Positions 1 through 8,627 of a DNA stretch of 64,000 nt are shown piece by piece; within the stretch, counting starts at the first letter, position 1; each line of letters starts with the position of its first letter. The position numbers and the translations under genes were made by a program. Where the stretch lies: the NCBI GenBank assembly GCA_050741515.1, contig JBOIFD010000414.1, positions 1 to 64,000 on the forward strand, written 5' to 3'. Origin of the DNA: DATEDA01 sp050741515. GTDB taxonomy: Bacteria; Pseudomonadota; Gammaproteobacteria; Burkholderiales; SG8-39. Under the pieces are notes generated by a model. The model was not told the DNA's origin, ran no database searches, and saw nothing but the letters and a program-made list of their open reading frames with translations.

Positions 1-1
1 C

Positions 2-91
2 CCCAGCCATGACGAGATCGGATCGCTTGCCGAATCGCTGTCGCGCATGCGGCGCAGCCTCGTGCAGGCGATGAAGATGCTCGATGAGTGA
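2..91 (+). CDS. C-terminal end of a HAMP-domain protein (partial)
   Basis: An open frame enters from the left edge and stops at TGA 89-91. The last 29 residues read like the second helix of a HAMP linker: DEIGSLAESLSRMRRSL followed by a short tail ending in MLDE. The motif D-E-[IL]-G-x-L-x2-S-x2-R-M is typical of HAMP modules in membrane receptors and sensor proteins. The protein ends directly after the HAMP helix, so no kinase or methyl-accepting domain follows it in this chain. The stop overlaps the start of the next small ORF. The family call rests on one motif; the rest of the protein lies outside the window. Confidence 0.6.
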   Translation, partial: PSHDEIGSLAESLSRMRRSLVQAMKMLDE

Positions 92-176
92 ACTGCGCAT
101 CGCGATGGACGAGGCCGCCGACCACAATGGCAAGGAAGAAGTGAAGTACAGAGTCCAACACGGGAAAAGTAGATGA
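84..176 (+). CDS. 30-residue ORF overlapping both neighbours
   Basis: This short frame starts at ATG 84, overlapping the HAMP-protein stop, and its TGA 174-176 overlaps the amidase start (ATGA at 173-176). The product would be acidic at the start and basic at the end (MSELRIAMDE ... QHGKSR). I recognise no domain. The double overlap is what translational coupling would look like and could carry ribosomes from the upstream gene into the amidase, which has no strong Shine-Dalgarno sequence of its own. It may equally be a chance frame or a remnant of a longer gene. Confidence 0.3.
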   Translation: MSELRIAMDEAADHNGKEEVKYRVQHGKSR

Positions 177-1627
177 CCGACTGGGCCTACAGATCGGCGA
201 CCGAGATGGCAAAGGCGGTCCGCGACCGGCGCGTTGGCTGCGCGGAATTGCTCGAACTGCATTTGCAGCGCGCCGGGCGTCACAAAAAGTCGCTCAACGC
301 GATCGTGGTGCTCGACGCTGACCGGGCCCGCTTGCGGGCGCGCGAGGCCGACGCGGCAGCGGCGCGCGGGGAATCCTGGGGCCCGCTCCACGGCGTGCCG
401 ATGACCGTGAAGGAGGCGTTCGACGTCGCGGGCCTGCCGACGACGTGGGGGGTTCCGGCGCTGCGGGACAACATCGCCGGCGCCAACGCCGCGAGCGTCG
501 ACGCCCTGCTCCAGGCCGGCGCGATCATCTTCGGCAAGACCAACGTGCCGCTGCTGCTTGGCGACTGGCAGACCTTCAACGCTATTTACGGCACGACGAA
601 CAACCCGTGGGATACCGGGCGCACGCCGGGCGGCTCGTCGGGAGGCTCCGCCGCCGCGCTCGCGGCGGGGCTGAGCGCGCTCGAGATGGGCAGCGATATC
701 GGTTCGTCGGTACGGAATCCGGCGCATTACTGCGGCGTCTACGGCCACAAGCCTAGCTTCGGCATCGTGCCGCAGCATGGCCACTGGATACCCGGCGCCC
801 GCGTTCCGATAGATGTCCTGGTCTGCGGTCCGCTTGCGCGCAGCGCCGACGACCTCGCCCTCGCGCTCGATCTGCTCGCCGGCCCCGAGCCGTGCGATAG
901 TCCGGCGTGGACGATCAAGCTGCCGCGACCGCGGAAAACGACGCTCGGCGAGTACCGCGTCGCGCTCATGCTCGAAGATCCGAACTGCGCGGTCGATCGC
1001 GAGGTGTGCGACCGCATCCAGTCGGTCGCGGACGCCGCCGCCCGTGCCGGCGCCCGCGTCGACGACAAGGCACGCCCCCGCATCGACATGCGGCGCGCGC
1101 ATGCGCTCTACCTGCAACTGCTGCGGGGCGCGACCGGGGCGCTGGTTTCGGACGAAGCCCATGCCCAGGCGCGCGCGAAGGCCGCTAAGCTCGCGCCGGA
1201 CGATCAAAGCTACGGCGCGCACGTGCTGCGCGGAGCCGTCCAGGAGCATCGTGCATGGTTCGCGGCCCACGAGGAACGCCAGGCGCTGCGCGCGCAATGG
1301 GAAAGCTTCTTCGAGTCGCACGACGTGCTGCTTTGCCCGATCGGCGCCTCCGCGGCGTTCCCGCACGACCAGAAGCGCGAGCGCGTCGATCGACGGATCA
1401 TGGTCAACGGGCGCGAGGAAGATTACAACGCGCAGCTCTTCTGGGCCGGTATTGCCAGCCTGCCCAATCTCCCGGGTACCGCCGCGCCCGCGGGCCGTAC
1501 GCCCGCGGGCCTGCCCGTCGGCGTGCAGATCGTCGGCCCCTACCTGCAGGACCACACGACGATCGACTTCGCGCGGCTGCTTGCGCAGGTTACCGAAGGG
1601 TTCGTTCCGCCGCCGGAGTATCGCTGA
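173..1627 (+). CDS. Amidase (amidase signature family)
   Basis: A 484-residue cytoplasmic hydrolase of the amidase signature family, which cleaves carboxamides to acid and ammonia. The Ser-cisSer-Lys triad is readable: Lys80 in PMTVKEAFD, cis-Ser155 in TPGGSSGGSA, and nucleophile Ser179 in GSDIGSSVRNP, with the 24-residue spacing between the serines expected for the family. Length is normal and there is no signal peptide. It converges with the peptide-type ABC importer operon and overlaps the end of its ATPase gene by 38 bp. The substrate cannot be told from sequence. Context with two importers and another amidase suggests amide-nitrogen scavenging rather than the GatA role in tRNA amidation; no gatB or gatC is nearby. 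Confidence 0.9.
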   Translation: MTDWAYRSATEMAKAVRDRRVGCAELLELHLQRAGRHKKSLNAIVVLDADRARLRAREADAAAARGESWGPLHGVPMTVKEAFDVAGLPTTWGVPALRDNIAGANAASVDALLQAGAIIFGKTNVPLLLGDWQTFNAIYGTTNNPWDTGRTPGGSSGGSAAALAAGLSALEMGSDIGSSVRNPAHYCGVYGHKPSFGIVPQHGHWIPGARVPIDVLVCGPLARSADDLALALDLLAGPEPCDSPAWTIKLPRPRKTTLGEYRVALMLEDPNCAVDREVCDRIQSVADAAARAGARVDDKARPRIDMRRAHALYLQLLRGATGALVSDEAHAQARAKAAKLAPDDQSYGAHVLRGAVQEHRAWFAAHEERQALRAQWESFFESHDVLLCPIGASAAFPHDQKRERVDRRIMVNGREEDYNAQLFWAGIASLPNLPGTAAPAGRTPAGLPVGVQIVGPYLQDHTTIDFARLLAQVTEGFVPPPEYR

Positions 1628-3248
1628 AAGCGGGCGGCAGCCAGTTCCGGCCAGGCACCGCAGCGAGTAGCTCGCGCGTGTAGGCGTGCTGCGGATCGCT
1701 GAACACCTCGGCGGTCGGACCGCTTTCCACGATCTCGCCCTGGCGCATCACCGCGATCTCGTCGCACACCTGCGCGGCGACGCGCAGGTCATGCGTGATG
1801 AACAGCATGGTCAGCTTCAGCCGGTCGCGGATATCGGCCAGCATTTGCAGCACCTGGGCCTGTACCGACACGTCGAGCGCCGAAACCGGCTCGTCTGCCA
1901 CCAGCACGTCGGGTTTGAGCGCGAGCGCCCGCGCGATCCCTATGCGCTGGCGCTGGCCGCCGGAAAATTCGTGCGGGAAGCGGTCCGCGGCCGCAGGGTC
2001 GAGGCGCACCAGGTGAAGCAGGTCGCGGGCGATCGCGCGCGCCTCGCTTTCGGGCACGCCGTGCGTGATCGGGCCCTGCGCGATCAGCTGCACCACGGTG
2101 AGCCGCGGGTTGAGCGAACCGAACGGATCCTGGAACACCATCTGCATGCGCTTGCGGTGCGGGCGAAGCTGGCGGCGGGACAGGGCGCTCAGGTCAATAT
2201 CGCCGAGGTGCACGCTGCCCGCATCGGGCTCGATCAGGCGAAGGATGCAACGCGCGAGCGTCGACTTGCCCGATCCCGATTCGCCGACGAGGCCCAGGGT
2301 GCGGCCACGCCGTACGGTCAGGCCGACCGATTTCACCGCGCGGACCCGCCGGTCGCGGCGCGAAAACCACGAGGCGCCGGCGCCGAAAGTCTTGCTCACC
2401 CCGCTGACTTCGAGCAGCACCGGCGAGTCCCCGCCATCGCGCCGCCCGCGCGGCGCCAGCGACGGCACCGCCCCGATGAGCGACCGGGTGTAGGCGTGCT
2501 GCGGCTCATTGAGAATCTGCCCGGCGGCGCCGCGCTCGACGAGGACGCCGTGCTGCATAACGGCGACGTGGTCGGCGATCTCGGCAACCACGCCGAAATC
2601 GTGCGTGATGAACAGCACGCCGGTCTGGTGCTTGCGCTGCAGCTCCTTGATCAGCGCCAGGATCTGCGCCTGCGTCGTCACATCCAGCGCCGTGGTCGGC
2701 TCGTCCGCGATGACGATCGCCGGCTCGAGGATCAAGGCCATCGCGATCATCGCCCGCTGGCGCTGCCCGCCGGACAACTCGTGCGGGTAGGCGCGCATGA
2801 TCCGGTCCGGGTCATCCAGCCGGACTTCCTCCAGCAGCGCCACGATCCGCTCGCGCCGCTCCTTTCGCGTGAGCGCAAGGTGGACTTCGACCATCTCTTC
2901 GATCTGCCGGCCGATGTTCATGAGCGGGTTCAGAGCCGTCATCGGCTCCTGGAAGATCATCGCGATCCGTGCGCCGCGAATCGCGCGCATGCGCTCTGGC
3001 ACGGCCTTGAGCAGGTCTTCACCGTCGAAGACGACGCGTCCGCCGCTGACACGCACATGGGGTGCGGGCAGCAGGCCCATGATCGAGCGCGCCAGAACCG
3101 ACTTGCCTGACCCGGACTCGCCGACCACGCAGAGGATCTGGTTGCGGCGCAGCTCGAGGGAGACGTCGCTCACCGCGAGCTTGCGATCGGCCCACGCCGG
3201 CAGCGCGACGCTCACGCCGTGCAGCGCGAGCAGCGCCGGGCCGCTCAT
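1590..3248 (-). CDS. Fused double ATPase of a peptide-type ABC importer
   Basis: A 552-residue protein carrying two complete ABC ATPase domains, the single-chain layout of GsiA/YejF rather than separate DppD and DppF. Domain 1 has Walker A GESGSGKS (43-50), signature LSGGQRQRA and Walker B IVIADEP. Domain 2 repeats GESGSGKS, FSGGQRQRI and VLVADEP. It lacks the Cys-rich C-terminal tail that many DppD/DppF proteins have. The ATG at 3248 is chosen because it overlaps the stop of the upstream permease gene (ATGA) and gives the standard N-terminus. It is the last gene of the operon binding protein-permease-permease-ATPase. Its end runs 38 bp into the convergent amidase gene. Confidence 0.92.
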   Translation of the reverse strand: MSGPALLALHGVSVALPAWADRKLAVSDVSLELRRNQILCVVGESGSGKSVLARSIMGLLPAPHVRVSGGRVVFDGEDLLKAVPERMRAIRGARIAMIFQEPMTALNPLMNIGRQIEEMVEVHLALTRKERRERIVALLEEVRLDDPDRIMRAYPHELSGGQRQRAMIAMALILEPAIVIADEPTTALDVTTQAQILALIKELQRKHQTGVLFITHDFGVVAEIADHVAVMQHGVLVERGAAGQILNEPQHAYTRSLIGAVPSLAPRGRRDGGDSPVLLEVSGVSKTFGAGASWFSRRDRRVRAVKSVGLTVRRGRTLGLVGESGSGKSTLARCILRLIEPDAGSVHLGDIDLSALSRRQLRPHRKRMQMVFQDPFGSLNPRLTVVQLIAQGPITHGVPESEARAIARDLLHLVRLDPAAADRFPHEFSGGQRQRIGIARALALKPDVLVADEPVSALDVSVQAQVLQMLADIRDRLKLTMLFITHDLRVAAQVCDEIAVMRQGEIVESGPTAEVFSDPQHAYTRELLAAVPGRNWLPPAFSDTPAAERTLR

Positions 3249-4075
3249 ACCGTGCGCAGCCGCGGATTGAGGGCGTCGTTGACGCCCTCGCCGACGAGGT
3301 TGATGCTCAGCACCGTGAACAGGATGGCGACTCCCGGGATCGCGCACAGCCACCAGGCGTCGCGCAGGAAGCTGCGGCCGGCCCCGATCATGAAACCCCA
3401 GCTCATTGCGTTCGCGTCGCCAAGTCCGAGGAAAGCGAGCGCAGCCTCGATGAGAATCGCAGTTGCAACCATCAGCGAGCCCGCGACGATGATGGGCGAA
3501 AGCACGTTGGGCAGGATCTGGCGGAAGATGATCGCCGGGTCGGTCATGCCCAGGCAGACCGCTGCCTGAACGAACTCGCGCTCGCGCATCGCCATGAATT
3601 CGCCGCGTACCAGGCGCGCGATCGGAGGCCAGCTTATGACGGCGATGGCGAGGATGATGCTGCCCCTCGAGGGCGACATGATCGCCACCAGGACGATCGC
3701 GAACAGGAACGTCGGAATGGTCTGGAAGAATTCGGTGAACCGCATCAGCGCATCGTCGATCCAGCCCCGGTAGAAGCCGGCGACCGCGCCGAGGAGCGTA
3801 CCGACGGAAACCGCGAAAAAGGTCGCGACCAGGCCCACCATCAGCGACGTGCGGCCGCCGTGCGCGATGCCAGCGGCAATGTCGCGTCCCAAGGAGTCGG
3901 TGCCGAAGAGGTAGGCGCCGAAGGGCGGCAGGAAAGGCTTGCCGACGATGCGGAACGGGTCGCCGGGAAAAAGCAGCGGGGCGCCGAGCGACAGCAGGAC
4001 CACGAGGACGAGAAACGCGAGCCCGCACGCGGCCGGGCGATTGCGAACGAACCGGCGCCAGAACGACTGCGGCAT
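3245..4075 (-). CDS. Peptide-type ABC importer, DppC-like permease
   Basis: A 276-residue inner-membrane permease of the DppC/OppC family. It has a hydrophobic N-terminal segment just after FWRRFVRNRPAACG, then the periplasmic FGTDSLGRD motif characteristic of DppC-type subunits, then further membrane segments with the ATPase-coupling EAA loop around VQAAVCLGM. The ATG at 4075 gives the usual short N-tail; a longer in-frame start upstream would add a proline/arginine-rich extension lying inside the previous gene. The start is 5 bp after the stop of the DppB-like gene and the stop overlaps the ATPase start, so the four genes look co-translated. Confidence 0.92.
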   Translation of the reverse strand: MPQSFWRRFVRNRPAACGLAFLVLVVLLSLGAPLLFPGDPFRIVGKPFLPPFGAYLFGTDSLGRDIAAGIAHGGRTSLMVGLVATFFAVSVGTLLGAVAGFYRGWIDDALMRFTEFFQTIPTFLFAIVLVAIMSPSRGSIILAIAVISWPPIARLVRGEFMAMREREFVQAAVCLGMTDPAIIFRQILPNVLSPIIVAGSLMVATAILIEAALAFLGLGDANAMSWGFMIGAGRSFLRDAWWLCAIPGVAILFTVLSINLVGEGVNDALNPRLRTV

Positions 4076-4080
4076 GCGAA

Positions 4081-5067
4081 TCAACCCACCTTGATGCGCG
4101 GATCGAGCGCCAGATAGACCAGGTCGACGACGAGGTTCACGACCACCACCAGGCACGCGGACAGAAAGAAGATTCCCAGCAGCAGGTTGAAGTCGCGCGC
4201 GAACAGGCTCTGGAAGGCGAGCTGACCCAGACCCGGCCAGGCGAATACCGACTCGACGACCACCGATCCGCCAAGCAGGCTGCCGACCTGGACGCCGGCC
4301 ATCGTCACCACCGGCAGCACGGCGTTGCGCAGCACGTGGCGATATGTGATGAGCCGCTCCGCCAGCCCCTTGGATCGCGCGGTGACCACGTAGTCCATGC
4401 CGCGCTGGTCCAGCATCGCGGCGCGCATCATGCGCGTGTAGAGCGCCATGTAGAACAGTGACAGCGTCACTGTCGGCAGCACCAGGTGGCGCGCGATGTC
4501 GAGAACGCGGACCCAGCCTTCGTTGAAGGCGACGACGTCCTCCATTCCGGTCGTCGGCAGCCAGTCGAGCTTGATCGAGAACAGCAGGATCAGCATCAGG
4601 CCGATCCAGAACAGCGGCGTCGCATAGGCGATCACCGCCGCAACCGAGATGACGCGGTCGCGCCAGGTGTTCACCGCGGTCGCCGCGAGAAGCCCGAGCA
4701 GCACGCCGCTGAGCACCGAAACGAGCAGCGTCGTCCCCATCAGCAGCAGCGTCGGGCCGAGCCGGCCGAAAATCAGCTCGGTGACCGGCATGCTGTTCCT
4801 GAACGAGTAGCCAAGGTCCAGGGTCAGCACGTTCCTCATGTACAGCAGCAGCTGCACGTGCATCGGCCGGTCCAGCCCGAAGCGCTCGCGCAGCAGCGCG
4901 ATGTACTCGGGCGGGGCGCCGCCGGCCTCGCCCGCGAGGACCGTCGCCGCGTCGCCCGGGGCGAGCTGCAGCAGCAGGAAATTCAGCACCACGATGCCGA
5001 GGACGATCGGCACCGCCTGCGCCAGCCTGCGTGCGATATAACGGAGAGTCCTGGGGCCGAACGCCAT
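4081..5067 (-). CDS. Peptide-type ABC importer, DppB-like permease
   Basis: A 328-residue inner-membrane permease of the DppB/OppB family that pairs with the DppC-like subunit to form the channel. The N-terminus has the expected RYIARRLAQAVPIVLGI membrane start, then a periplasmic stretch with the GLDRPMHVQ element, and the EAA coupling loop at DYVVTARSKGL. Length is usual for the family. A 12-bp perfect hairpin lies in the 73-bp gap between the upstream binding-protein gene and this start, which could lower expression of the permeases relative to the binding protein. Confidence 0.92.
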   Translation of the reverse strand: MAFGPRTLRYIARRLAQAVPIVLGIVVLNFLLLQLAPGDAATVLAGEAGGAPPEYIALLRERFGLDRPMHVQLLLYMRNVLTLDLGYSFRNSMPVTELIFGRLGPTLLLMGTTLLVSVLSGVLLGLLAATAVNTWRDRVISVAAVIAYATPLFWIGLMLILLFSIKLDWLPTTGMEDVVAFNEGWVRVLDIARHLVLPTVTLSLFYMALYTRMMRAAMLDQRGMDYVVTARSKGLAERLITYRHVLRNAVLPVVTMAGVQVGSLLGGSVVVESVFAWPGLGQLAFQSLFARDFNLLLGIFFLSACLVVVVNLVVDLVYLALDPRIKVG

Positions 5068-5090
5068 CAGGCGATCCGGCGCGCGCGGCG

Positions 5091-5120
5091 CGCCTTCCCG
5101 CGGCCGGGCGCGGGAAGGCG
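5091..5120 (-). other. Strong 12-bp hairpin between binding-protein and permease genes
   Basis: A perfect inverted repeat: CGCCTTCCCGCG at 5091-5102, a 6-base loop GCCGGG, and CGCGGGAAGGCG at 5109-5120. It is transcribed between the binding-protein stop (5141) and the DppB-like start (5067). No T-tract follows on the transcribed strand, so it is not a standard terminator. In other importer operons, hairpins at this place protect the upstream mRNA and allow more binding protein than permease; that role is inferred here. Confidence 0.75.
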
Positions 5121-5140
5121 TTCAGCCGCGCATACGTCCC

Positions 5141-6748
5141 TCAGCGGTCCAGCCACGCGCGATTGTAGGCGCCGTAGATGCCCAGCGGCGACACGATCAC
5201 GTCCTTGTAGCGTTTGTTCAGTACCGTCGGAAACAGCAGCTCGTGCACCCAGACGATCGGGGCGGCCTCAGCGGTGAGCTTCTGCAGCTCGGCGTAGAGG
5301 GCGCCGCGCTTGGCGGCGTCGGGCTCGAGCGCGGCCTTGTTCATCAGCTCGTCGGCCTGCGGGGAGCTCCAGCGCGATCCATTGACGAACACGGTGCCCT
5401 GCTTGATGAGGGCGGAATGGAACGCGCGATGCACGCCCAGCACCGGGTCGGCGAGGTTGTAGAGGAAGTTCGAGGTGATGAAATAGTCGTAGTCGGTGTA
5501 GATGCGCTTCAGCCAGGTCGGCACGTCCTCGTAGCGCAGCGTCGCCTTGATGCCGACCTGCGCGAGCTGCTGCTGCACAGCCTCGCCGAAACGCTGCCAC
5601 TCCTCGCCGTACGGCGTCATGTCGTGCACCATCTCGAAACGGATGCCGTCGGCCTTGCGCGGGAAGCCCGCCTCGTCCAGCAGCTTGTTCGCCATCTCGA
5701 CCGCGTTCGGCACGCTGTAGTTGCGCACGTTCGGCGTGTACAGGCCGGCGGCCTGGAAGTTCGAGCTGATCGCGCCGGTCGCCGGCTTGCCGAAGCCGAA
5801 CCAGATGTTGTCGATCGCGAACTTGCGGTTCACGGCGTACGACACCGCCTGGCGCACTTTCATGTTGTCGAATGGCGGCCGCTTGGTGTTGATGAGCAGC
5901 TCGACCACGGGCGAGATCATTTCGTAGCCCTTGGTCGTGACCTCGATCGTGGGCAGCGCCGCGAGCCGCTTGACGTCGTTGTAGGGGACGGCGCCGAAGC
6001 CCGCCACGTGCGCGTCGCCCTTCTCCAGCAGCGCGGTGCGGGTCGCCGAATCGGGGATGAAGCGCACCACGATGCGGTCGAGGTAAGGTTGGCCGGAGCG
6101 CCAGTAGTCCGGGTTGCGGTCCAGGCGCACCAGCTCGCCGCGCCGCCATTCGACGAACTTGAACGGCCCGGTGCCCACGGGTTTGTTCGCGCTGTCGTGC
6201 GTGCGGATGTCGCCGCTGCCGAAGACGTGCTTCGGGATCATCGGCGACTCGTAGCCGGAGAGCGCGGCCATCATGTAGGGCGCGGCGTTGGCGAGCTTGA
6301 ACACGGCGGTCAGTGCATCGGGTGTCTCGACCGCGATGACTTCCTTGAAGGTGTTGATGCCGCGCGGGTGCACCTTCTTCAGCACATCCATGACGGCGAA
6401 CTGCACGTCCGCGCTGCTGAAAGGTTTGCCGTCGTGGAACTTGACGCCCTTGCGCAGCTTGAAGGTCACGGTCTTGCCGTCCGGCGCCACGGTCCAGGAT
6501 TGCGCCAGCCCAGGCTGCGGCTTCATGTCGAAGCCATACTCGAGCAGCCCGTCGTAGATCTTCGCCGTCACCTGGCCGATGGGACCGGAGGTGCTGAGGT
6601 AGGAGGCGAGCGTCGGCGGCTCCGGCTGCGTGAGCTGCACCAGCGTGCCGCCGCGCTTCTGCGCGAGCGCGAAGGGCGGTGCGACGCACAGCACGGTGGC
6701 CAGCAAGGCAACGGCAAGACTGCGGATGCAGATCATCGATGCGGACAT
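5141..6748 (-). CDS. Peptide-type ABC importer, periplasmic binding protein
   Basis: A 535-residue extracellular solute-binding protein of family 5, the type that feeds DppBC-like permeases. The start is ATG 6748 because GGAGGG stands 6 bases upstream. The first 30 residues are a Sec signal peptide: basic start, hydrophobic run AVALLATVLCVAPP, and likely cleavage after FALAQ. Mature sequence shows the family pattern GGTLVQL, LAQSWTV, FKLRKGVKFHDGKPF and a late PIVWVHE segment. It is the first gene of an operon with two permeases and a fused ATPase. The ligand (peptide, nickel complex, opine or other) cannot be fixed by reading alone. Confidence 0.92.
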   Translation of the reverse strand: MSASMICIRSLAVALLATVLCVAPPFALAQKRGGTLVQLTQPEPPTLASYLSTSGPIGQVTAKIYDGLLEYGFDMKPQPGLAQSWTVAPDGKTVTFKLRKGVKFHDGKPFSSADVQFAVMDVLKKVHPRGINTFKEVIAVETPDALTAVFKLANAAPYMMAALSGYESPMIPKHVFGSGDIRTHDSANKPVGTGPFKFVEWRRGELVRLDRNPDYWRSGQPYLDRIVVRFIPDSATRTALLEKGDAHVAGFGAVPYNDVKRLAALPTIEVTTKGYEMISPVVELLINTKRPPFDNMKVRQAVSYAVNRKFAIDNIWFGFGKPATGAISSNFQAAGLYTPNVRNYSVPNAVEMANKLLDEAGFPRKADGIRFEMVHDMTPYGEEWQRFGEAVQQQLAQVGIKATLRYEDVPTWLKRIYTDYDYFITSNFLYNLADPVLGVHRAFHSALIKQGTVFVNGSRWSSPQADELMNKAALEPDAAKRGALYAELQKLTAEAAPIVWVHELLFPTVLNKRYKDVIVSPLGIYGAYNRAWLDR

Positions 6749-6810
6749 GAAACCCTCCCTCATTTGCCTGGGTTAGAAGAAGGAATCCGGGTGCCGCGAT
6801 TGTTGCACAG

Positions 6811-7092
6811 TTACGGGGACCAGCGCTGGCGGCCTGGCCAGCGCTCGACCAGATCCACGAAGAGCGGGTCGATTCCCTTGGGACTTTCGTGCACCTCGCG
6901 CGCGAGCAGCCCGGGAATGGACAGGCAGCGCTCCCATCCCGGGGGCTTGCGCCCGGTTTTCGGCGTGATCACCGGGTTCACCATCACGGTCAACGGCCGC
7001 GGCACCAGTCCGGATCCTTCCGGGATGCGCGCGGCGATGATGCGGTAGACCACGACGCGCTTGGCGACGAACACCTGCGGCGCGGCAAGCCC
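6811..7092 (-). pseudogene. Peptide deformylase fragment (decayed)
   Basis: The 406-bp gap between the binding-protein gene and livF contains a frame that starts abruptly at motif 1 of peptide deformylase (GLAAPQVFVAKRVVVY) and continues through MVNPVITP to motif 2, here WERCLSIPG instead of the usual EGCLS. The roughly 45 N-terminal residues are absent, and after motif 2 the frame leaves the family so that the HExDH metal-binding motif is missing; a stop follows at 6811. It has no start codon of its own in a sensible place. An intact def gene lies at 34558-35088, so this piece is most simply a dead remnant. The other ~120 bp of the gap hold the ribosome-binding site of the binding-protein gene and nothing else I can name. 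Confidence 0.65.
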
Positions 7093-7154
7093 GCAGGCTT
7101 GGGGTTTCTTGCCTTTACCCCGCCCGGAGAAGGTCGCCACCTCTCCTTGGAGTG

Positions 7155-7856
7155 TCAGATGCCCAAGTAGGCGGACTTGACTTCCTCGTTCGCCCAGAGG
7201 GCTTGCGGCGCGCTGGAGTGAACGACGCGGCCTTTGCTCATCACGTGCACGTAGTCGACCAGCCTGATGGCGAGCGCCGCGTTCTGCTCGACCAGGAGGA
7301 TCGACAGGCCTTGTTCCTTCAGCTTTGCGACCGCCTCCCACACGCCCTGGATGATGATCGGCGCGAGCCCTTCTGACGGCTCGTCCAGGATCAGGCAGTC
7401 CGGATTGGTCATCAGGCCGCGCCCGATCGCGAGCATCTGCTGCTCGCCGCCGGACAGGGTCTTGGCGCGCTGCGCGCGCCGCTCCTCGAGACGGGGGAAT
7501 AGCGCGTAGACCCGCGCCAGGTTCCAGCCGCGGCGCCCGGCGCCGCGCTCGGCCACCAGCAGGTTTTCCTCGACGCTCAGCGAGGGGAACACGCGGCGGC
7601 CCTGGGGCACCAGCCCCATGCCGCCGCGCACCGTCTCGAACGAGGACACGTGCGTGATGTCCAGGCCCTTGAACACGACCTTGCCGCGGCGCGGGGGGTT
7701 GAACCCCACGATCGAGTTCACCAGGGTGGTCTTGCCCACGCCGTTGCGGCCGAGCAGGCCGAGAATCTGGCCTTCCTCGAGGCTCAGGCTGAGTCCCTGG
7801 AGGACGTAGGCGTCGCCGTAGAAGGTATGGATGTCCTGGACCTCCAGGATCGCCAT
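7155..7856 (-). CDS. livF: Branched-chain amino acid-type ABC importer ATPase LivF
   Basis: A 233-residue ATPase of the LivF group. Walker A is LLGRNGVGKTT, the signature is LSGGEQQMLAIGRGL, and Walker B is CLILDEPSEGLAP, where the SEGLAP continuation is typical of LivF. It energises the LivH/LivM channel from the cytoplasmic side. The start is 3 bp from the livG stop and it closes the five-gene operon. Members of this importer class carry branched-chain amino acids but also urea, amides and aromatic acids, so the substrate is open; the neighbouring amidases favour an amide or short-chain nitrogen compound. Confidence 0.93.
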   Translation of the reverse strand: MAILEVQDIHTFYGDAYVLQGLSLSLEEGQILGLLGRNGVGKTTLVNSIVGFNPPRRGKVVFKGLDITHVSSFETVRGGMGLVPQGRRVFPSLSVEENLLVAERGAGRRGWNLARVYALFPRLEERRAQRAKTLSGGEQQMLAIGRGLMTNPDCLILDEPSEGLAPIIIQGVWEAVAKLKEQGLSILLVEQNAALAIRLVDYVHVMSKGRVVHSSAPQALWANEEVKSAYLGI

Positions 7857-7859
7857 CGC

Positions 7860-8603
7860 TCAGCCCGTCCCGAGATAGATTTCCTGCACCTTGGCGCTGC
7901 GACGCACGCTGTCCGTCGACCCCGACTCGACCACCTGCCCGAAATGCAGCACGGAGATGTGGTCGACCACGTCGAACACCACGTCCATGTCGTGCTCGAT
8001 GAGCAGGATCGCCAGATTCGCATCGAGCCGCTTGAGAAACGCCGCCATTTCGCGCGACTCCCCGGAGGCGAGCCCGGCGGCGGGCTCGTCCAGCAGCAGG
8101 ATCTTCGGGTCGCTCGCGAGCCCCAGCACGATCTCGATCTGGCGCTGCTCGCCGTGCGACAGGTTGCGCACCTCGACATCGCGGCGATCCCAGTAATCGA
8201 CCTCCTCGAGCAGGCGGCGCGCCTTGGCGTACAGGTCGCGATAGCTGGACAGCGGCCGCCACATCACGAACTTCGTCGGCTTCACCCCCGCGATGGCGAG
8301 CAGCACGTTGTCCAGCACGGTGAGCTTGGGAAAGAGGCTCGTGATCTGGAAGGTGCGCGCCATGCCGAGGGCGGTGCGCCGGTGGCTCGGCCAGCCGGTG
8401 ACGTCGCGGTCGAACAGCAGCACCTGTCCCAGAGTCGGCGGCAGGACGCCCGTGATGAGGTTGAACAGCGTGGTCTTGCCGGCGCCGTTCGGCCCGATGA
8501 TCGCCTTGCGCTCGCCCGGGAAGACCTGCAGCGTGACGCCGTGGACGGCGGCCAGGCCGCCGAAGCTCTTCGACAGCCCCTTGAGCTCCAGCGCGGTACG
8601 CAT
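7860..8603 (-). CDS. livG: Branched-chain amino acid-type ABC importer ATPase LivG
   Basis: A 247-residue ATPase of the LivG group. Walker A is IIGPNGAGKTT, the signature is LSHGEQRQIEIVLGL (the H in place of G is common in LivG), and Walker B is ILLLDEPAAGLA, the AAGL continuation being a LivG mark. It heterodimerises with LivF under the LivH/LivM permeases. The gene lies 24 bp after the binding-protein stop and 3 bp before livF, a tight operon arrangement. No unusual residues were seen. Confidence 0.93.
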   Translation of the reverse strand: MRTALELKGLSKSFGGLAAVHGVTLQVFPGERKAIIGPNGAGKTTLFNLITGVLPPTLGQVLLFDRDVTGWPSHRRTALGMARTFQITSLFPKLTVLDNVLLAIAGVKPTKFVMWRPLSSYRDLYAKARRLLEEVDYWDRRDVEVRNLSHGEQRQIEIVLGLASDPKILLLDEPAAGLASGESREMAAFLKRLDANLAILLIEHDMDVVFDVVDHISVLHFGQVVESGSTDSVRRSAKVQEIYLGTG

Positions 8604-8627
8604 GCAGGCCTTGCCCCGATCAGCGCC

